The notes beneath the pieces are model-generated. The model was not told the origin of the DNA, made no database searches, and saw only the letters and a program-made list of their open reading frames with translations. A program made the translations under genes and the position numbers. Below, in pieces: positions 38,704-48,188 of a stretch of DNA of 64,000 nt. The DNA is from Streptomyces sp. NBC_01723 (GTDB lineage Bacteria; Actinomycetota; Actinomycetes; Streptomycetales; Streptomycetaceae). Where the stretch lies: the NCBI RefSeq assembly GCF_036246005.1, contig NZ_CP109171.1, positions 992,001 to 1,056,000 on the forward strand, read 5' to 3'. How positions within the stretch are numbered: the stretch's first letter is position 1; each line of letters opens with the position of its first letter.

Positions 38704-39564
38704 TCAGCGCTCTCGCGGCCGCTCGGGCACGATGACGACGGGGCACGACGAACGGTGCAGCACCGTGTGGGTGACACGGCCGAGCTTCGCATGGGTGTGA
38801 CGGCCGACCGCCAGCAGATCGGCTTCGGCCGAAGCGGCGGGCAGTACTCTGCGGGCCGGCCCCTCGGCGGTGTGCCTGCGCACCGTGATGTCGGCCGGCG
38901 TGTCCTCCAGCGCGGCTTCCAGTTCCTTGGCCGCCCGCTCCTCGTACAGGCGGGCCGGTTCCCCGGTCAGCAGCGGGTGATCGATCGTCTCGGGGGCGGG
39001 GCAGCGCCACGCCCGTACGGCGGTGAGAGGCACACGGCGCAAGCGCGCCTCCGTGAAGGCGAATCGCAGGACGGAGGCTGACGCTTCTCCGACACCGACG
39101 ACGAGACCGTCGCGCCGTCCGCCGACCGCCCTGTTGTCGTGGTCGCCGCGCAGCACCACGACGGGGCAGTCGCTGCCCGCGGCCACGGCCCGGCAGACGG
39201 AACCCAGCAGCCTGTCCGCGAAACCGCTCCGACCGCGGCTGCCCAAGACGATCATGGACGCGTTGCGTCCCGCGCACACCAGGGCGTGCTCGGCTTCGTC
39301 AGGCACCGTCTCGGAGGTGACCGCCAGGTCCCGGTGTCGCAGCCGGGCGCGCCCCGCTGCGACGCGCAGGATGTCGTCCGCCAGCACCCTCTCGGACGGC
39401 TTGCCCAGTTCGTGTGCGAGCGCGTCCCCCTCGTACCGCTCCCATCGGCTCGCGAAGAGCACCAGCAGAGGAAGCCGGTGCAGGAAGGCCTCGTCGGCCG
39501 CCCAGTCGACGGCTCGCAGGCTGGGCTCGGAGCCGTCGACGCCGACCACCAACGGCAGATACAT
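38704..39564 (-). CDS. Tandem-domain universal stress protein
   Basis: A 286-residue protein with two USP domains. Domain 1: [24 protein letters not shown] and ATP loop VLGSRGRSGFADRLLGSV. Domain 2: GLVVGVGEASASVLRFAFTEARLR and the degenerate loop VGRHTHAKLGRVTHTVL, so only domain 1 is expected to bind ATP. Very similar in layout to the USP at 44320, suggesting duplication. It begins 27 bases after the next upstream USP gene, so both are in one operon. Confidence 0.93.
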   Translation of the reverse strand: MYLPLVVGVDGSEPSLRAVDWAADEAFLHRLPLLVLFASRWERYEGDALAHELGKPSERVLADDILRVAAGRARLRHRDLAVTSETVPDEAEHALVCAGRNASMIVLGSRGRSGFADRLLGSVCRAVAAGSDCPVVVLRGDHDNRAVGGRRDGLVVGVGEASASVLRFAFTEARLRRVPLTAVRAWRCPAPETIDHPLLTGEPARLYEERAAKELEAALEDTPADITVRRHTAEGPARRVLPAASAEADLLAVGRHTHAKLGRVTHTVLHRSSCPVVIVPERPRER

Positions 39565-39591
39565 GATCCCTCCTCCACACGGCAGTAGACG

Positions 39592-40497
39592 TCAGAGGTG
39601 CGCGACAACGGCGACGGGGGCGGTGGCGTGGTGCATCACCGCGTGGGTGATGGCGCCGATGTGCGCTCCGAACGGGTTGTGACGAACGCGTCGGCCGACG
39701 ACCAGGAGGGACGCGTCGTGCGAGACGTCGACCAGATGGCGGGCGGGACTGCCAGAGCGGGACACCTCGACGACCTCGACGCCCGGGTACTTCTGCCGCC
39801 AGGGCAGCAACACCCGGGTGAGGTCGGACGCCTTCCTGCGGACCGCCCCTTCCTCGGGTGCCGCACCCGCAGCCAGCACGTACGGGTAGTACGGCGGCAG
39901 CTGCCAGCCGCTGACCACGTGCAGTGCGGTGCCGCGGCGTCGAGCCTCCTCGAAGGCGAAGTCCAGGACGCTGTCGTCGGGGCTGTCGCTGTCGACCCCG
40001 ACGACGACGGGCCGGAACGCGGTGGCCGCAGAAGGGATTCCGGAGGGATCCATCACGTGCTCGTCTGTCGCCTGCTCGCCCGCTCGCACGAGGACCACGG
40101 GGGTCTCGGTGTGGGCGATCACGGCCTGTCCGACCGAGCCGACGAGGAAGCCGCCGAGTCCGCTCAGGGCGCGCGATCCGAGGACGAGCAGTTCCGCCCC
40201 CTCGCTGGACTTGACCAGTGCGTCCGCCGGCTGGCCGGACAGCTGCTCACTCATCACCCCGACACCAGGATGGCGACGCTCCAGTCCCTCGGCCGTTTCC
40301 CGCGGAACACGCTCCGTCCAGTGCTGGTGCGTGTCGGCGCCGAGGAGCGGGGCTTGGGCCATGGGCTCGGGCACCGGCTCCCAGACGTGCAGCAGACGTA
40401 CCGGCACGTCGCGCAGCTCGGCCTCGCGGGCCGCCCATTCAGCGGCGGCTCGGCTCTCGGGCGAGCCGTCGATCCCCACGGTGATCATGCGGGTCAT
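39592..40497 (-). CDS. Tandem-domain universal stress protein
   Basis: A 301-residue double USP: domain 1 ITVGIDGSPESRAAAEWAAREAEL with the loop VLGSRALSGLGGFLVGSVGQ; domain 2 VVVGVDSDSPDDSVLDFAFEEARRR with VVGRRVRHNPFGAHIGAITHAV. The ATP loop is near-canonical in domain 1 and altered in domain 2. The ATG at 40497 has AGGAGG eight bases upstream; two DevR-like boxes lie 65-100 bases upstream. First gene of a two-gene operon. Confidence 0.93.
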   Translation of the reverse strand: MTRMITVGIDGSPESRAAAEWAAREAELRDVPVRLLHVWEPVPEPMAQAPLLGADTHQHWTERVPRETAEGLERRHPGVGVMSEQLSGQPADALVKSSEGAELLVLGSRALSGLGGFLVGSVGQAVIAHTETPVVLVRAGEQATDEHVMDPSGIPSAATAFRPVVVGVDSDSPDDSVLDFAFEEARRRGTALHVVSGWQLPPYYPYVLAAGAAPEEGAVRRKASDLTRVLLPWRQKYPGVEVVEVSRSGSPARHLVDVSHDASLLVVGRRVRHNPFGAHIGAITHAVMHHATAPVAVVAHL

Positions 40498-40561
40498 GCT
40501 GCACACCTCCTGGGTCAGGTCTTCCTGTTCTCAGCGTGTGACGCGGCCGGCCCCTGGGCGA

Positions 40562-40596
40562 GGGCCGCTGGTCCCCGCGATGCGGCCGAGGGTCCC
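40562..40596. promoter_or_regulatory. Candidate DevR/OsdR box pair upstream of USP operon
   Basis: On the minus strand GGGACC-AGCG-GCCC (40562-40575) and GGGACC-CTCG-GCCG (40583-40596), 21 bases apart, centred about 72 and 93 bases upstream of the USP ATG at 40497. Confidence 0.5.
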
Positions 40597-40654
40597 GCGC
40601 CGGACGGTGGGGCAGGCCTCGGCCCCGTCTCCGAACCTGCCCCACCGGTCCTCT

Positions 40655-40858
40655 TCAGCGCAGCCACATCCGGTCGCGGACGATCGGCAGCCGGGACCAC
40701 GGCCGACCGAGACCGACAGCGTCGCCGGCGGACGCCGTGGCCAGGACGACGAGTACCGCCGCGTAGACGATGTGGTAGTCCACGAACGGGTTCGTGGACA
40801 TGCCGGGAGCACCGTCCGGCAGATGCCGCGCAGGAGGCCACTCGGCCATCCACATCGG
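40655..40858 (-). pseudogene. C-terminal remnant of a DoxX-family membrane protein
   Basis: The last 68 codons read PMWMAEWPPARHL...MSTNPFVDYHIVYAAVLVVLATASAGDAVGLGRPW, the usual final helices and tail of actinobacterial DoxX/thiosulfate-quinone oxidoreductase-like membrane proteins. The N-terminal half of about 120 residues is missing. Upstream sequence at about 40858 changes abruptly into a nitroreductase gene on the other strand. Confidence 0.7.
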
Positions 40859-41575
40859 CCCTGGAACGTCTGATCTCCGCGGCCGCGGCCGCTCCATCCC
40901 TTCACGGCACCCAGCCCTGGCGCTTCGGCCTCGAACCGGACACCTGCACGCCGGAGGTCACAGCCGCTGCCGAACGAGCGCTGCCCCGTGCCGACCCGAG
41001 GGGCGCGCCGTCCATCTGACTGCGGGCTGCGCGGCCTTCAACCTGCGCGTGGCCGCGGTCCACCTGGGCTGGGAACCGATGACACGATTGCTACCTCACC
41101 CCGACCGCCCCGATCTGCTGGCCACGGTCCGGCTCGCGGACGCCACCCGCACCACGGTTGCACCCGGGTCGTACGACGCTGTCCGGTACCGGCACAGCAG
41201 CCGGTTCCCCTTCTCCGGCGTGGCGCTGCCCCTCGATCTCCGCGGCGAACTGGCCGACGCGGCTCGGACGGACGTCCTATCGCCCCGCCCTCTGGAGCGA
41301 CCACCACAGCTCGCGGTTCTCGCCACGGCCCAGGACCGCCGGACGGACTGGCTGCACGCCGGTCAGGCACTGGAACGTGTACTCCTGCTGGCAACCGCGT
41401 CCGGCGTGCAGGCCTCCCTGCTGCACCAGGCCGTGGAGTGGGCGGACTGCGCGGCCGGCTCAGTGACTCGACGGCTGCGCGTCGCGCCCGGCCGCAGATG
41501 GTGATTCGCATCGGTTACGGTCCGGGGAGCTCCCTCTCACCCCGACACGGCGCCGACCGAGTCTGGAGCCCGTGA
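40858..41575 (+). pseudogene. Degraded Acg-type nitroreductase
   Basis: Three frames together give a broken relative of the nitroreductase part at 28474. It begins abruptly without a start at ALERLISAAAAAPSLHGTQPWRFGL. A one-base excess in the GGGG near 41005 shifts to VHLTAGCAAFNLRVAAVHLGWEP and SSRFPFSGVALPLDL. About 100 residues are then missing before LAVLATAQDRR and HAGQALERVLLLATASG, and a last shift gives MVIRIGYGPG. It cannot make the family protein. Confidence 0.75.
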
Positions 41576-41613
41576 CGCACCCGGCACACTGAACGGATCG
41601 CCGCCCGCGGAGG

Positions 41614-43374
41614 TCAGGGGGTCGGCCCGGCGGCCTCCCCCGCCACGGGCACCCTCCACACGAGGCGAGTCCCTCCCCCCTCGGGACTCTCCAGGCGCAT
41701 CTCTCCGCCGAGCTTGCACGCGCGTTCCGCCATGTTGCGCAGTCCGCTGCGGTGACCGCCGGGCGGGATGCCGACCCCGTCGTCGGAGACCGTGAGCCCG
41801 ACCCAGGTGCCGTCCGTCTCCAGGACGACATCGGCACGGCCGGCGTGGGCGTGGCGTGCGACGTTGGTCAAGGACTCCGTCAGGACCGCTACGAGGTGCT
41901 CGACGGTGTCCCTCGGTACGTGCGTGTCGAGCAGACCCTCCATCCGGATACCGGGGGCGAAGCCCAGTGCCGGCGCCGTCTCCGCGACGGTGCGGACCGC
42001 ACGGGCCCGCAGCGCGGACGACGTGCCGTCGCCCTCTCTGGCTCGCAGCCCGAAGATCGTCGATCGGATGATCTTGATCGTCTCGTCAAGGTCCCCCACG
42101 GCCCGCTGGACCCGTTCCGCGGCCTTGGCGTGCTGGATGAAGCGCGCCGCGCTCTGCAGAGTCATGGCCGTGGCGAACAGACGCTGGATCGCCAGGTCGT
42201 GCAGATCCCGCGCGATGCGGTCACGGTCCTCGAGCAACGCGATCTGCTCCGCGTCCCGGCGGCGTTCGGCCAGTTCCATGGCGACCGCGGCCTGGGCCGC
42301 GAACACCTGCAGTGATCCGGTCTCCTCCTGAGTGAACCCGGGGTCGGACGCCGCTCGCACCAGCAGCACCACACCGCGCAGACGCTCGCCCGCAACCACG
42401 GGTACGGCCACGGCGGGCCCCAGTCCCGAGAAACGCGGCGGGCCCACCGAGATCCGCTCGTCGCCCGCCACGTCCGGGCTCCTCACCGGTGCTCTGCCGG
42501 CGTACGCCGCGCCGACGAGGCTGCCCTCCACGGGCAGCACCAGTCCGCGCCAGGTCTCGGCCTCGCGGCCGATCGCCACCTCCACCGCCAGATCCTGGGT
42601 ACCGGGGATGGGCAAGGCCACAACCCCGAGAGCGGACACCGTGATCTCCTGAGCCCGCTCCGCGATCAGCCTGAGTGCGTCGCTCTGCTCGGCACCGGAC
42701 ATCAGGGTGTGCATGATCTCCGCGTTTACCTCCAGCCAGCGCTCACGCAGCCTGGATCTCTCGTACATCCTCGCGTTGTCGATCGCCACGCCGGCCGCCA
42801 CGGCCAAGGTGGCCAGTACCGACTCGTCGTCCTCGTCGAATTCCCGCCCGCCGCGCTTCTCCGTCAGGTACAGGTTGCCGAAGACGTGATCGCGGACACG
42901 GATGGGGACGCCCAGGAAGGTGTTCATGGGCGGATGGTGCGACGGGAACCCGTAGGAGGCGGGGTGGTCGGAGAGCTTGGCCAGGCGCAGCGGCTCGGGG
43001 TGTCTGATCAGCTCCCCCAGGATGCCGTGCCCCTCCGGGAACGGACCGATGCGGGCGATCTCCTCTTCGCCGACCCCCACGGTGTGGAAGGCGGACAGCC
43101 GCCGGCCGTCCGGGCTGATCACGCCCAGCGCACCGTATTCGGCGTCCACGAGCGTCGCCGCGGCCTCCACGATGCCGCGCAGCGCCTGCTCCAGCTCCAG
43201 CTCCCGGCCCACCGAGAGCGCCGCCTCCAGCAGGCTGTGCACCCGGTCATGAGTGCCGCGGGCAGCGTCGAGTCGGGCCTGCAACTCGCCCAGCAGCTCG
43301 TCCAGCCGCAGCTGTGGCAGCCGCACCTCCCGCGCCCCCTCGGGTTCTCCCACCACCGGCCTCCGTGCGCCCAT
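41614..43374 (-). CDS. GAF-domain sensor histidine kinase, DevS/OsdK-like
   Basis: About 586 residues. Two GAF domains (about 50-195 and 215-365) precede an NarX-type dimerisation/phosphorylation domain (RIARDLHDLAIQRLF, His in DLHD) and a HATPase (LTESLTNVARHAHA, VSDDGVGIPPGG). GAF-1 contains SHHPPMNTFLGVPIRVRD, equivalent to the segment carrying the haem-ligand His in DevS/DosS (from memory, His149). Oxygen or redox sensing is therefore likely, though haem binding is unproven. Start uncertain: ATG 43374, or GTG 43392 or 43407. It lies 112 bases downstream of its response regulator. Confidence 0.9.
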   Translation of the reverse strand: MGARRPVVGEPEGAREVRLPQLRLDELLGELQARLDAARGTHDRVHSLLEAALSVGRELELEQALRGIVEAAATLVDAEYGALGVISPDGRRLSAFHTVGVGEEEIARIGPFPEGHGILGELIRHPEPLRLAKLSDHPASYGFPSHHPPMNTFLGVPIRVRDHVFGNLYLTEKRGGREFDEDDESVLATLAVAAGVAIDNARMYERSRLRERWLEVNAEIMHTLMSGAEQSDALRLIAERAQEITVSALGVVALPIPGTQDLAVEVAIGREAETWRGLVLPVEGSLVGAAYAGRAPVRSPDVAGDERISVGPPRFSGLGPAVAVPVVAGERLRGVVLLVRAASDPGFTQEETGSLQVFAAQAAVAMELAERRRDAEQIALLEDRDRIARDLHDLAIQRLFATAMTLQSAARFIQHAKAAERVQRAVGDLDETIKIIRSTIFGLRAREGDGTSSALRARAVRTVAETAPALGFAPGIRMEGLLDTHVPRDTVEHLVAVLTESLTNVARHAHAGRADVVLETDGTWVGLTVSDDGVGIPPGGHRSGLRNMAERACKLGGEMRLESPEGGGTRLVWRVPVAGEAAGPTP

Positions 43375-43486
43375 GGACAGTACGGCTCTCACACCGCACG
43401 TCTCCACGGTAGCGGCTCCCAGGGGACCGCGACATGGGAGTCGGTCGGCTCCGCACCACGCCCGGGGACGGGACCCCGGCGGCGGG

Positions 43487-44176
43487 TCAGTGTCCTTCGG
43501 TCCGCATGCGGTCCTGGGCGTGGGTCGCGATCACGGCGGCCTGGATGCGCCGCTCCACCCCAAGCTTGGCGAGCAGGCGGGAGATGTGGTTCTTGACCGT
43601 CTTCTCCGCCAGATACAGCCGCTGGCCGATCTGCCGATTGGTGAGCCCCTCTCCGATCAGCGCCAGGATGTCCCGCTCCCGCTGGGTCAGGCCGGGCAGC
43701 GCGTCCGGCTCCTCGGGCTCCTGCCCGCCGCGCAGCCGTGCCATCACTTTCGTGGTGGCGCTCGGGTCCAGGAGGGACTGTCCACGGGCCACGGTACGCA
43801 CCGCGGAGACGAGATCCGAGCCCTCGATCTGTTTCAGCACGTAACCGGCCGCACCCGCCATGATCGAGTCGAGCAGCGCCTCCTCGTCGTCGAACGAGGT
43901 CAGCATCAGACAGGCCAGGTCGGGCATGCTCGAACGCAGTTCCCGGCACACGGTCACCCCGTCGCCGTCCGGCAGGCGCACATCCAGTACGGCCACGTCC
44001 GGCCGCAGCGCCGGGACCCGGGCCAGGGCCTGTGCGACACTCGCCCCCTCGCCGACCACGGTGATGTCGGGCTCGTCGTCCAGCAGGTCGTGCACCCCCC
44101 GCCGGACGACCTCGTGATCGTCCAGAAGGAAGACCTTGATCTCGGTCACCCCGTCGGCCCGCTCGCTGCCCATCAT
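43487..44176 (-). CDS. NarL/FixJ-type response regulator, DevR/OsdR-like
   Basis: A 229-residue regulator: receiver domain [19 protein letters not shown], phosphoacceptor Asp in [13 protein letters not shown], Thr in LTSFDDEE, Lys in YVLKQIEG; C-terminal Lux[20 protein letters not shown] and [15 protein letters not shown]. The KTVKNH recognition helix is nearly identical to that of mycobacterial DevR (DosR). It is probably the master regulator of the surrounding island. ATG at 44176 with GAGGAG upstream. A DevR-like box lies about 75 bases upstream (44244), suggesting autoregulation. Confidence 0.93.
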   Translation of the reverse strand: MMGSERADGVTEIKVFLLDDHEVVRRGVHDLLDDEPDITVVGEGASVAQALARVPALRPDVAVLDVRLPDGDGVTVCRELRSSMPDLACLMLTSFDDEEALLDSIMAGAAGYVLKQIEGSDLVSAVRTVARGQSLLDPSATTKVMARLRGGQEPEEPDALPGLTQRERDILALIGEGLTNRQIGQRLYLAEKTVKNHISRLLAKLGVERRIQAAVIATHAQDRMRTEGH

Positions 44177-44243
44177 CGACCACTCCTCGAGGACGCGTCC
44201 CTGCTCCAGCCTCAGTCTTCCCCCGTGCCGGGGCCATGGGCCA

Positions 44244-44257
44244 GGGCCGGTCGGCCC
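44244..44257. promoter_or_regulatory. Candidate DevR/OsdR box upstream of the response-regulator gene
   Basis: GGGCCG-GTCG-GCCC, about 75 bases upstream of the 44176 start codon, between the regulator and the upstream USP gene. Confidence 0.5.
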
Positions 44258-44319
44258 ACTCTCGGCCGTGCTCCGCGGCTCCGGGCGACGGACGGCTCGC
44301 GGCCACGGGGGGCCGGGTG

Positions 44320-45201
44320 TCACGCCGCCTGGGGCACGACCGCCACCGGGCAGGCCGCGTGCTGGAGCAGGGTGTGGGTGACTCGCCCGAGCTGGAGGCC
44401 GAAGTGGCCGGACCTGTGCCTGGCGCCCACGACGACGAGATCGGCGGCGGCCGACCGTGCCACCAGCACCTTGCGGGCGGGCCCCTCGATCGTCGTCCTG
44501 CGCATCTGGACACTGGGATGCGCCGTCACTGCCTCCGCTGTCAACGTGTCGATCAGGGCGGACGCCCGCTCCTGGTGCTGATGCCCGGCATCGGCCAGCG
44601 CCGCGGCCCCCATGATCTCGTACTCCGGGCAGCGCCAGGCCCGTACCACGTCCAGTTCGCAATCTCGTATCTCGGCCTCGTCGAATGCGAACCGCAGCGC
44701 CTCACCGCTCGTGTCGGGGTCGCCCGCACCCAGCAGGACACGCTGGTGGGAGCCGGACAGCGCGGGCTTGTCGCCCCGGACCACGATCACGGGGCAGTCG
44801 GCCCGCGCGGCGACGGCCAGGCTCACCGAGCCGAGCAGCGCCCCTTTGAGCTCTCCACGGCCGCGTGATCCCGTGATCACCGCCGTGGCGTGCATGCCTT
44901 CGGCCAGCAGCGCGGACACCGCCTCCGCGGGCACCACCTCGGTGTCGATCTCCAGGTCGGGGCCGTACCGGCGAACACGTTCGGCGGCCGTGCCGACGAT
45001 GTTGTCCGCCATCACCTGTTCGGAGGGGCGCTCCCGGCCCACGGCCGGTCGGACACCCTCGTACCGCTCCCACAGCGAGGCGTAGACGAGGCGCAACGGG
45101 AGTCGGCGCAGCAGCGCCTCGTCCACCGCCCAGTCGATGGCCTGCAGGCTGCCGTCCGACCCGTCGACTCCGACCACCAGGGGAAGTGCCATCATCTCCA
45201 C
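44320..45201 (-). CDS. Tandem-domain universal stress protein
   Basis: A 293-residue double USP: domain 1 [26 protein letters not shown] with ATP loop [18 protein letters not shown]; domain 2 [24 protein letters not shown] with [22 protein letters not shown], again degenerate. It is the closest relative in this window of the USP at 38704. The GTG at 45201 has GGAGGAG at good spacing; ATGs at 45195 and 45192 are also possible. It lies upstream of the regulator/kinase pair and probably heads that transcript. Confidence 0.92.
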   Translation of the reverse strand: MEMMALPLVVGVDGSDGSLQAIDWAVDEALLRRLPLRLVYASLWERYEGVRPAVGRERPSEQVMADNIVGTAAERVRRYGPDLEIDTEVVPAEAVSALLAEGMHATAVITGSRGRGELKGALLGSVSLAVAARADCPVIVVRGDKPALSGSHQRVLLGAGDPDTSGEALRFAFDEAEIRDCELDVVRAWRCPEYEIMGAAALADAGHQHQERASALIDTLTAEAVTAHPSVQMRRTTIEGPARKVLVARSAAADLVVVGARHRSGHFGLQLGRVTHTLLQHAACPVAVVPQAA

Positions 45202-45278
45202 CGCCTTCTCCTCCGCGTCCCCCCTCGTGCCGCATGGCTTGCCGTCTTCACGGTCGCACTGCCCGGACAGACATGACA

Positions 45279-45364
45279 GGGACGGGCGGGTCCCGACAGG
45301 GGACCTTCGGCCCTCCGGCAGGATGACGTGCCGTCCGGGCTCTTCTGCAGGGGCCGAACGCCCC
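45279..45364. promoter_or_regulatory. Candidate DevR/OsdR boxes upstream of USP gene
   Basis: Three elements: GGGAC-N6-GTCCC at 45279-45294; the best match in the window, GGGACCTTCGGCCC at 45300-45313; and GGGCCGAACGCCCC at 45351-45364 (minus strand GGGGCG-TTCG-GCCC). The first two lie 85-106 bases upstream of the 45201 start. The remainder of 45202-45568 shows no gene. Confidence 0.55.
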
Positions 45365-45568
45365 TCGTCCTGTGGCCGCCCGTGCGTGACGCTGGTGAAC
45401 AGCGGGGGCGGAGTGAGGCGAGGCGATCGTCATGCAACGGATCCCTGTGACAAGTCACCCCCGGCCGCCACGCCGGCCGGACCCGCCGGACCTGCTTACG
45501 CCCTCGGGGCGGCCGATGCCCTATTAGTACGGCCGCACCCGGGGATCTCGCCGACCAGGTCGCGCCCG

Positions 45569-46216
45569 TCAGGTTTCGAGCGGACCCGGGGCGTCCTCCG
45601 GGGCGCCGTTGATGACCCGTAGCTCTGTCTCCGGCGGCCTGGTGAGGGAGTTCGTGACCGTGCAGTGGGCCACCACCGCACGCAGTGCTCCCAGCTTCTC
45701 CGGTGGCAGCTCCGGAGCCACGACTGTGAGGGACAGCGAAGCCACCCGGGCCGGCCGGTCGTCCGCCATCCGGAATCGCGCGCGGACGGACAGACCGTCA
45801 CGGCCCACACCGTGCCGGTCCAGGAACCGCCCGGCGTAGTGCGCCGCGCACGAGGCCACCGCCGCGACGCACAGTTCCACCGGGGTGGGAGCGGTGTCCT
45901 TGCCTCCGTCGGTGAGCGGCTGATCGACGGTCAGGACGTGTCCACGGACGCGTATCTCGTAGGCGTCCCCGACTAACGGCACCACCTCGACCGCTCCGGG
46001 GTCGGGACGGGGCTCCGGATCCACGGCGGCGGCCTGGTACAGCAGCAGCCCGGCCAGGCGTCTTGCCTCCTCGGCCGTGAGCGACGCCCACAGCTCGTCC
46101 TCGTCGTGGGTGGAGAACGAGGTGTCCAGGACGACCCGGCCCATCCGCCCGGGCAGACCTTCCGGGGCGAACCGGGTGACGTTGATCGTGCGGCCACAGC
46201 GTGTGTGCAGTTTCAT
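45569..46216 (-). CDS. OsmC/Ohr-family protein
   Basis: A 215-residue OsmC-fold protein with an extra N-terminal region. The two redox cysteines are visible in TPVELCVAAVASCAAHYAGRFL (helix) and VVAHCTVTNSL, the site that reduces organic hydroperoxides or related thiols in the family. About 60 N-terminal residues (THDEDELWASLTAEEARRLAGLLLYQAAAV) resemble a separate small domain fused to some actinobacterial OsmC proteins. It sits in the stress island between USP and Xre-PPOX genes. ATG at 46216; no clear RBS. Confidence 0.88.
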   Translation of the reverse strand: MKLHTRCGRTINVTRFAPEGLPGRMGRVVLDTSFSTHDEDELWASLTAEEARRLAGLLLYQAAAVDPEPRPDPGAVEVVPLVGDAYEIRVRGHVLTVDQPLTDGGKDTAPTPVELCVAAVASCAAHYAGRFLDRHGVGRDGLSVRARFRMADDRPARVASLSLTVVAPELPPEKLGALRAVVAHCTVTNSLTRPPETELRVINGAPEDAPGPLET

Positions 46217-46302
46217 CGTGTCTCCCGCGAAGTTTCGACCGTCCGGCTCCTCTTCGTCGGCCGGGCATCTCCCGTCTCACGTCACGGCGCGCGGGCGCGC
46301 GC

Positions 46303-47211
46303 TCATGAGCCGGCCGCCGACGTGATCCGTCGCCCCGTCAGACGCCCGGTCGACACGGCGAACCAGAACGTACGCGCCCCGCCCGCCCAGGGCACGGTGT
46401 GGGCGGCCTCGTCCAGCCGGCGTGCCTCTTCCGGATCCGTGACGGCCCGGCACCGGCCCACGACAAGGACACTCCACCCCTGGCTCATCGCGTCGTCCAC
46501 GTGGTCGACCTCGAAGGCGACCTCATGGTCCGCGGCCGCGGCCGCCGCCGAGCCCGGAGCGGTGCGGAAGACGACCTCCCCTTCCGCCGCGTCGTAGTCG
46601 TAGTTGACGGGAAGCACGCAGGGACCGTGCTCCGAGGTGAACGCCAGGCGCCCCACTCCGTGCGTGGACAGCAGTGCCCGGCATTCGTCCCCGTCGAGGT
46701 CGCTCAGACGCGGGGTGGCGAGGGCCACTCCCTGCCCGGGCGGGCGGTCCGTGCCGCCCCCCTGCAGTTCGGCGTACGTGGTCCCAAGGGCATCTGCCAG
46801 CCGCAGCAGGGAGCCGAAGCCCGGGTCCGCGGTGTGATTCTCCAAGTAGGCCACGTACTGGGGTGCCATACCCGCTCTCCGGGCCACCTCCTCGAGCCCC
46901 AGGCCCTTGCGCCGGCGGGCGGCGAGCAGGCGTCGCCCGATGTCCCCTGCGCCGGTGGCAGGCTTCGGCGCTCGGTGGGCCGGGCGAGTTGTCCGCCTCG
47001 CCTCCGGCACCTGGTCCTGGGGCTCCCCGGGACGGTCCACATGCGCGTCGGGACCGGGAAAGACCAAGGTGACGTCTCCGGTGTCGGACCAGCGGACGTC
47101 GTAGGGCGGAGTCCCGTCGTCGTGGTGCAGGCCGACGATCTCCCCATCCCGCCGGACGACGCCGGTGGAGGGACTCTCGACGACCAGCCGGTCGCCAACG
47201 TGCGCGTACAT
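46303..47211 (-). CDS. DUF1918 - Xre HTH - PPOX three-domain protein
   Basis: A 302-residue fusion. Residues 1-58 are DUF1918 (VGDRLVVESPSTGVVRRDGEIVGL, PPYDVRWSDTGDVTLVFPGPD), an SH3-like domain; residues 88-150 an Xre HTH (LAARRRKGLGLEEVARRAGMAPQYVAYLEN); residues 170-300 a PPOX split barrel (LSTHGVGRLAFTSEHGPCVLPVNYDYD, VAFEVDHVDDAMSQGWSVLVVG). It is the most elaborate of three PPOX proteins in the island. It may be a DNA-bound redox sensor. It shares a promoter region with the divergent CBS-BON gene. Confidence 0.88.
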   Translation of the reverse strand: MYAHVGDRLVVESPSTGVVRRDGEIVGLHHDDGTPPYDVRWSDTGDVTLVFPGPDAHVDRPGEPQDQVPEARRTTRPAHRAPKPATGAGDIGRRLLAARRRKGLGLEEVARRAGMAPQYVAYLENHTADPGFGSLLRLADALGTTYAELQGGGTDRPPGQGVALATPRLSDLDGDECRALLSTHGVGRLAFTSEHGPCVLPVNYDYDAAEGEVVFRTAPGSAAAAAADHEVAFEVDHVDDAMSQGWSVLVVGRCRAVTDPEEARRLDEAAHTVPWAGGARTFWFAVSTGRLTGRRITSAAGS

Positions 47212-47299
47212 GACGGTGCCCTCTCCCTCGATGAGGCTCTGCTTCCAGCGTCACGCCCCGAGGCCGTGCCCACCAGACGGCCGAGGGTCCCGGCGGCGG

Positions 47300-47336
47300 G
47301 TGCCGAACGGCCCTGGCCGCGTTGCACGAAGGGCCC
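47300..47336. promoter_or_regulatory. Candidate DevR/OsdR box pair in a divergent promoter
   Basis: GTGCCGAACGGCCC (47300-47313; minus GGGCCG-TTCG-GCAC) and TGCACGAAGGGCCC (47323-47336; minus GGGCCC-TTCG-TGCA), exactly 23 bases apart. They could serve both the CBS-BON gene (47430) and the DUF1918-Xre-PPOX gene (47211). Confidence 0.55.
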
Positions 47337-47429
47337 CAAGCTCCTGACGGCCCGCGTGAGCACAGTGGGAGTGACCGGTGCGGATGGCCCCGGCGGCCGG
47401 CCCGCAGTGATCATCCCCAAGGAGGAGTC

Positions 47430-48101
47430 ATGCAGCACCGAACGGTGGGAGACCTCATGACCCGAGGTGTCGTCCAGGTCCACAAGGACGCGTCGTTCAA
47501 GACGATCGCGCGTTTGCTGGCCGACAACGACGTCACCGCCCTACCCGTGGTCGACGATCTCCGACACCCCCTCGGCGTCGTGTCGGAGGCCGATCTGGTG
47601 GTCAGGATCGCCGAACGCCCCGACCCGGCCGGGCCGGTTGTCTACGCGGCCTCGCCCCGGACGGACGACACTGCGGGCGACGACGTCACGGCGGAAGCGC
47701 TGATGACGGCGCCGGCGGAGTGCGCACGACCGGAGTGGACCGTCGTGGAGGCCGCGCGGGCGATGGAGTCCGGAGGAGTCAAGCGTCTGCCCGTGGTGGA
47801 CGAGGTGGGACAACTGGTGGGCATCGTCAGCCGCGGCGATCTCCTCCGGGTGTTCCTGCGTCGGGACGAAGCCCTGCGCGAGGAGATCAGCCGTGACCTG
47901 CTCGTCCGGACTCTGGGCCTTGCGCCGACCAGCCTGACGGTGGACGTCACCGATGGCCGCGTCACGCTGAAGGGCCGCGTGGACAGCGCGGAGCTGGTCC
48001 CCGTCATCGAGCGCCTCTGCCTGGGTGTCGACGGCGTGGTGTCCGTCGACACCGAGATCGTCAGCCGTTCCGGGGAGTCGGTGGAGGAGAGCATCAGCTG
48101 A
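47430..48101 (+). CDS. CBS-pair and BON domain protein
   Basis: A 223-residue protein: CBS1 (VGDLMTRGVVQVHKDASFKTIARLLADNDVTALPVVD), CBS2 (AEALMTAPAECARPEWTVVEAARAMESGGVKRLPVVD) and BON (LTVDVTDGRVTLKGRVDSAELV). Same architecture as the paralogues at 28474 and 35901. The ATG follows AAGGAGGAG, a near-perfect RBS, pointing to high expression. It is followed by the Rv1733c-like and USP genes on the same strand. Confidence 0.93.
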   Translation: MQHRTVGDLMTRGVVQVHKDASFKTIARLLADNDVTALPVVDDLRHPLGVVSEADLVVRIAERPDPAGPVVYAASPRTDDTAGDDVTAEALMTAPAECARPEWTVVEAARAMESGGVKRLPVVDEVGQLVGIVSRGDLLRVFLRRDEALREEISRDLLVRTLGLAPTSLTVDVTDGRVTLKGRVDSAELVPVIERLCLGVDGVVSVDTEIVSRSGESVEESIS

Positions 48102-48188
48102 GTCCGCCATGCCCGTGGCGGTGGTGCCGCATCTCTCCGAAGGACCGCTGCCCATCGGGGCCGGACGACCCGGGCAGAGCGCGAGCGG

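Noticed and set aside
39598..41019. 473-codon plus-strand frame
   Set aside because: Antisense to two USP genes for most of its length; only its last 55 codons coincide with the broken nitroreductase.
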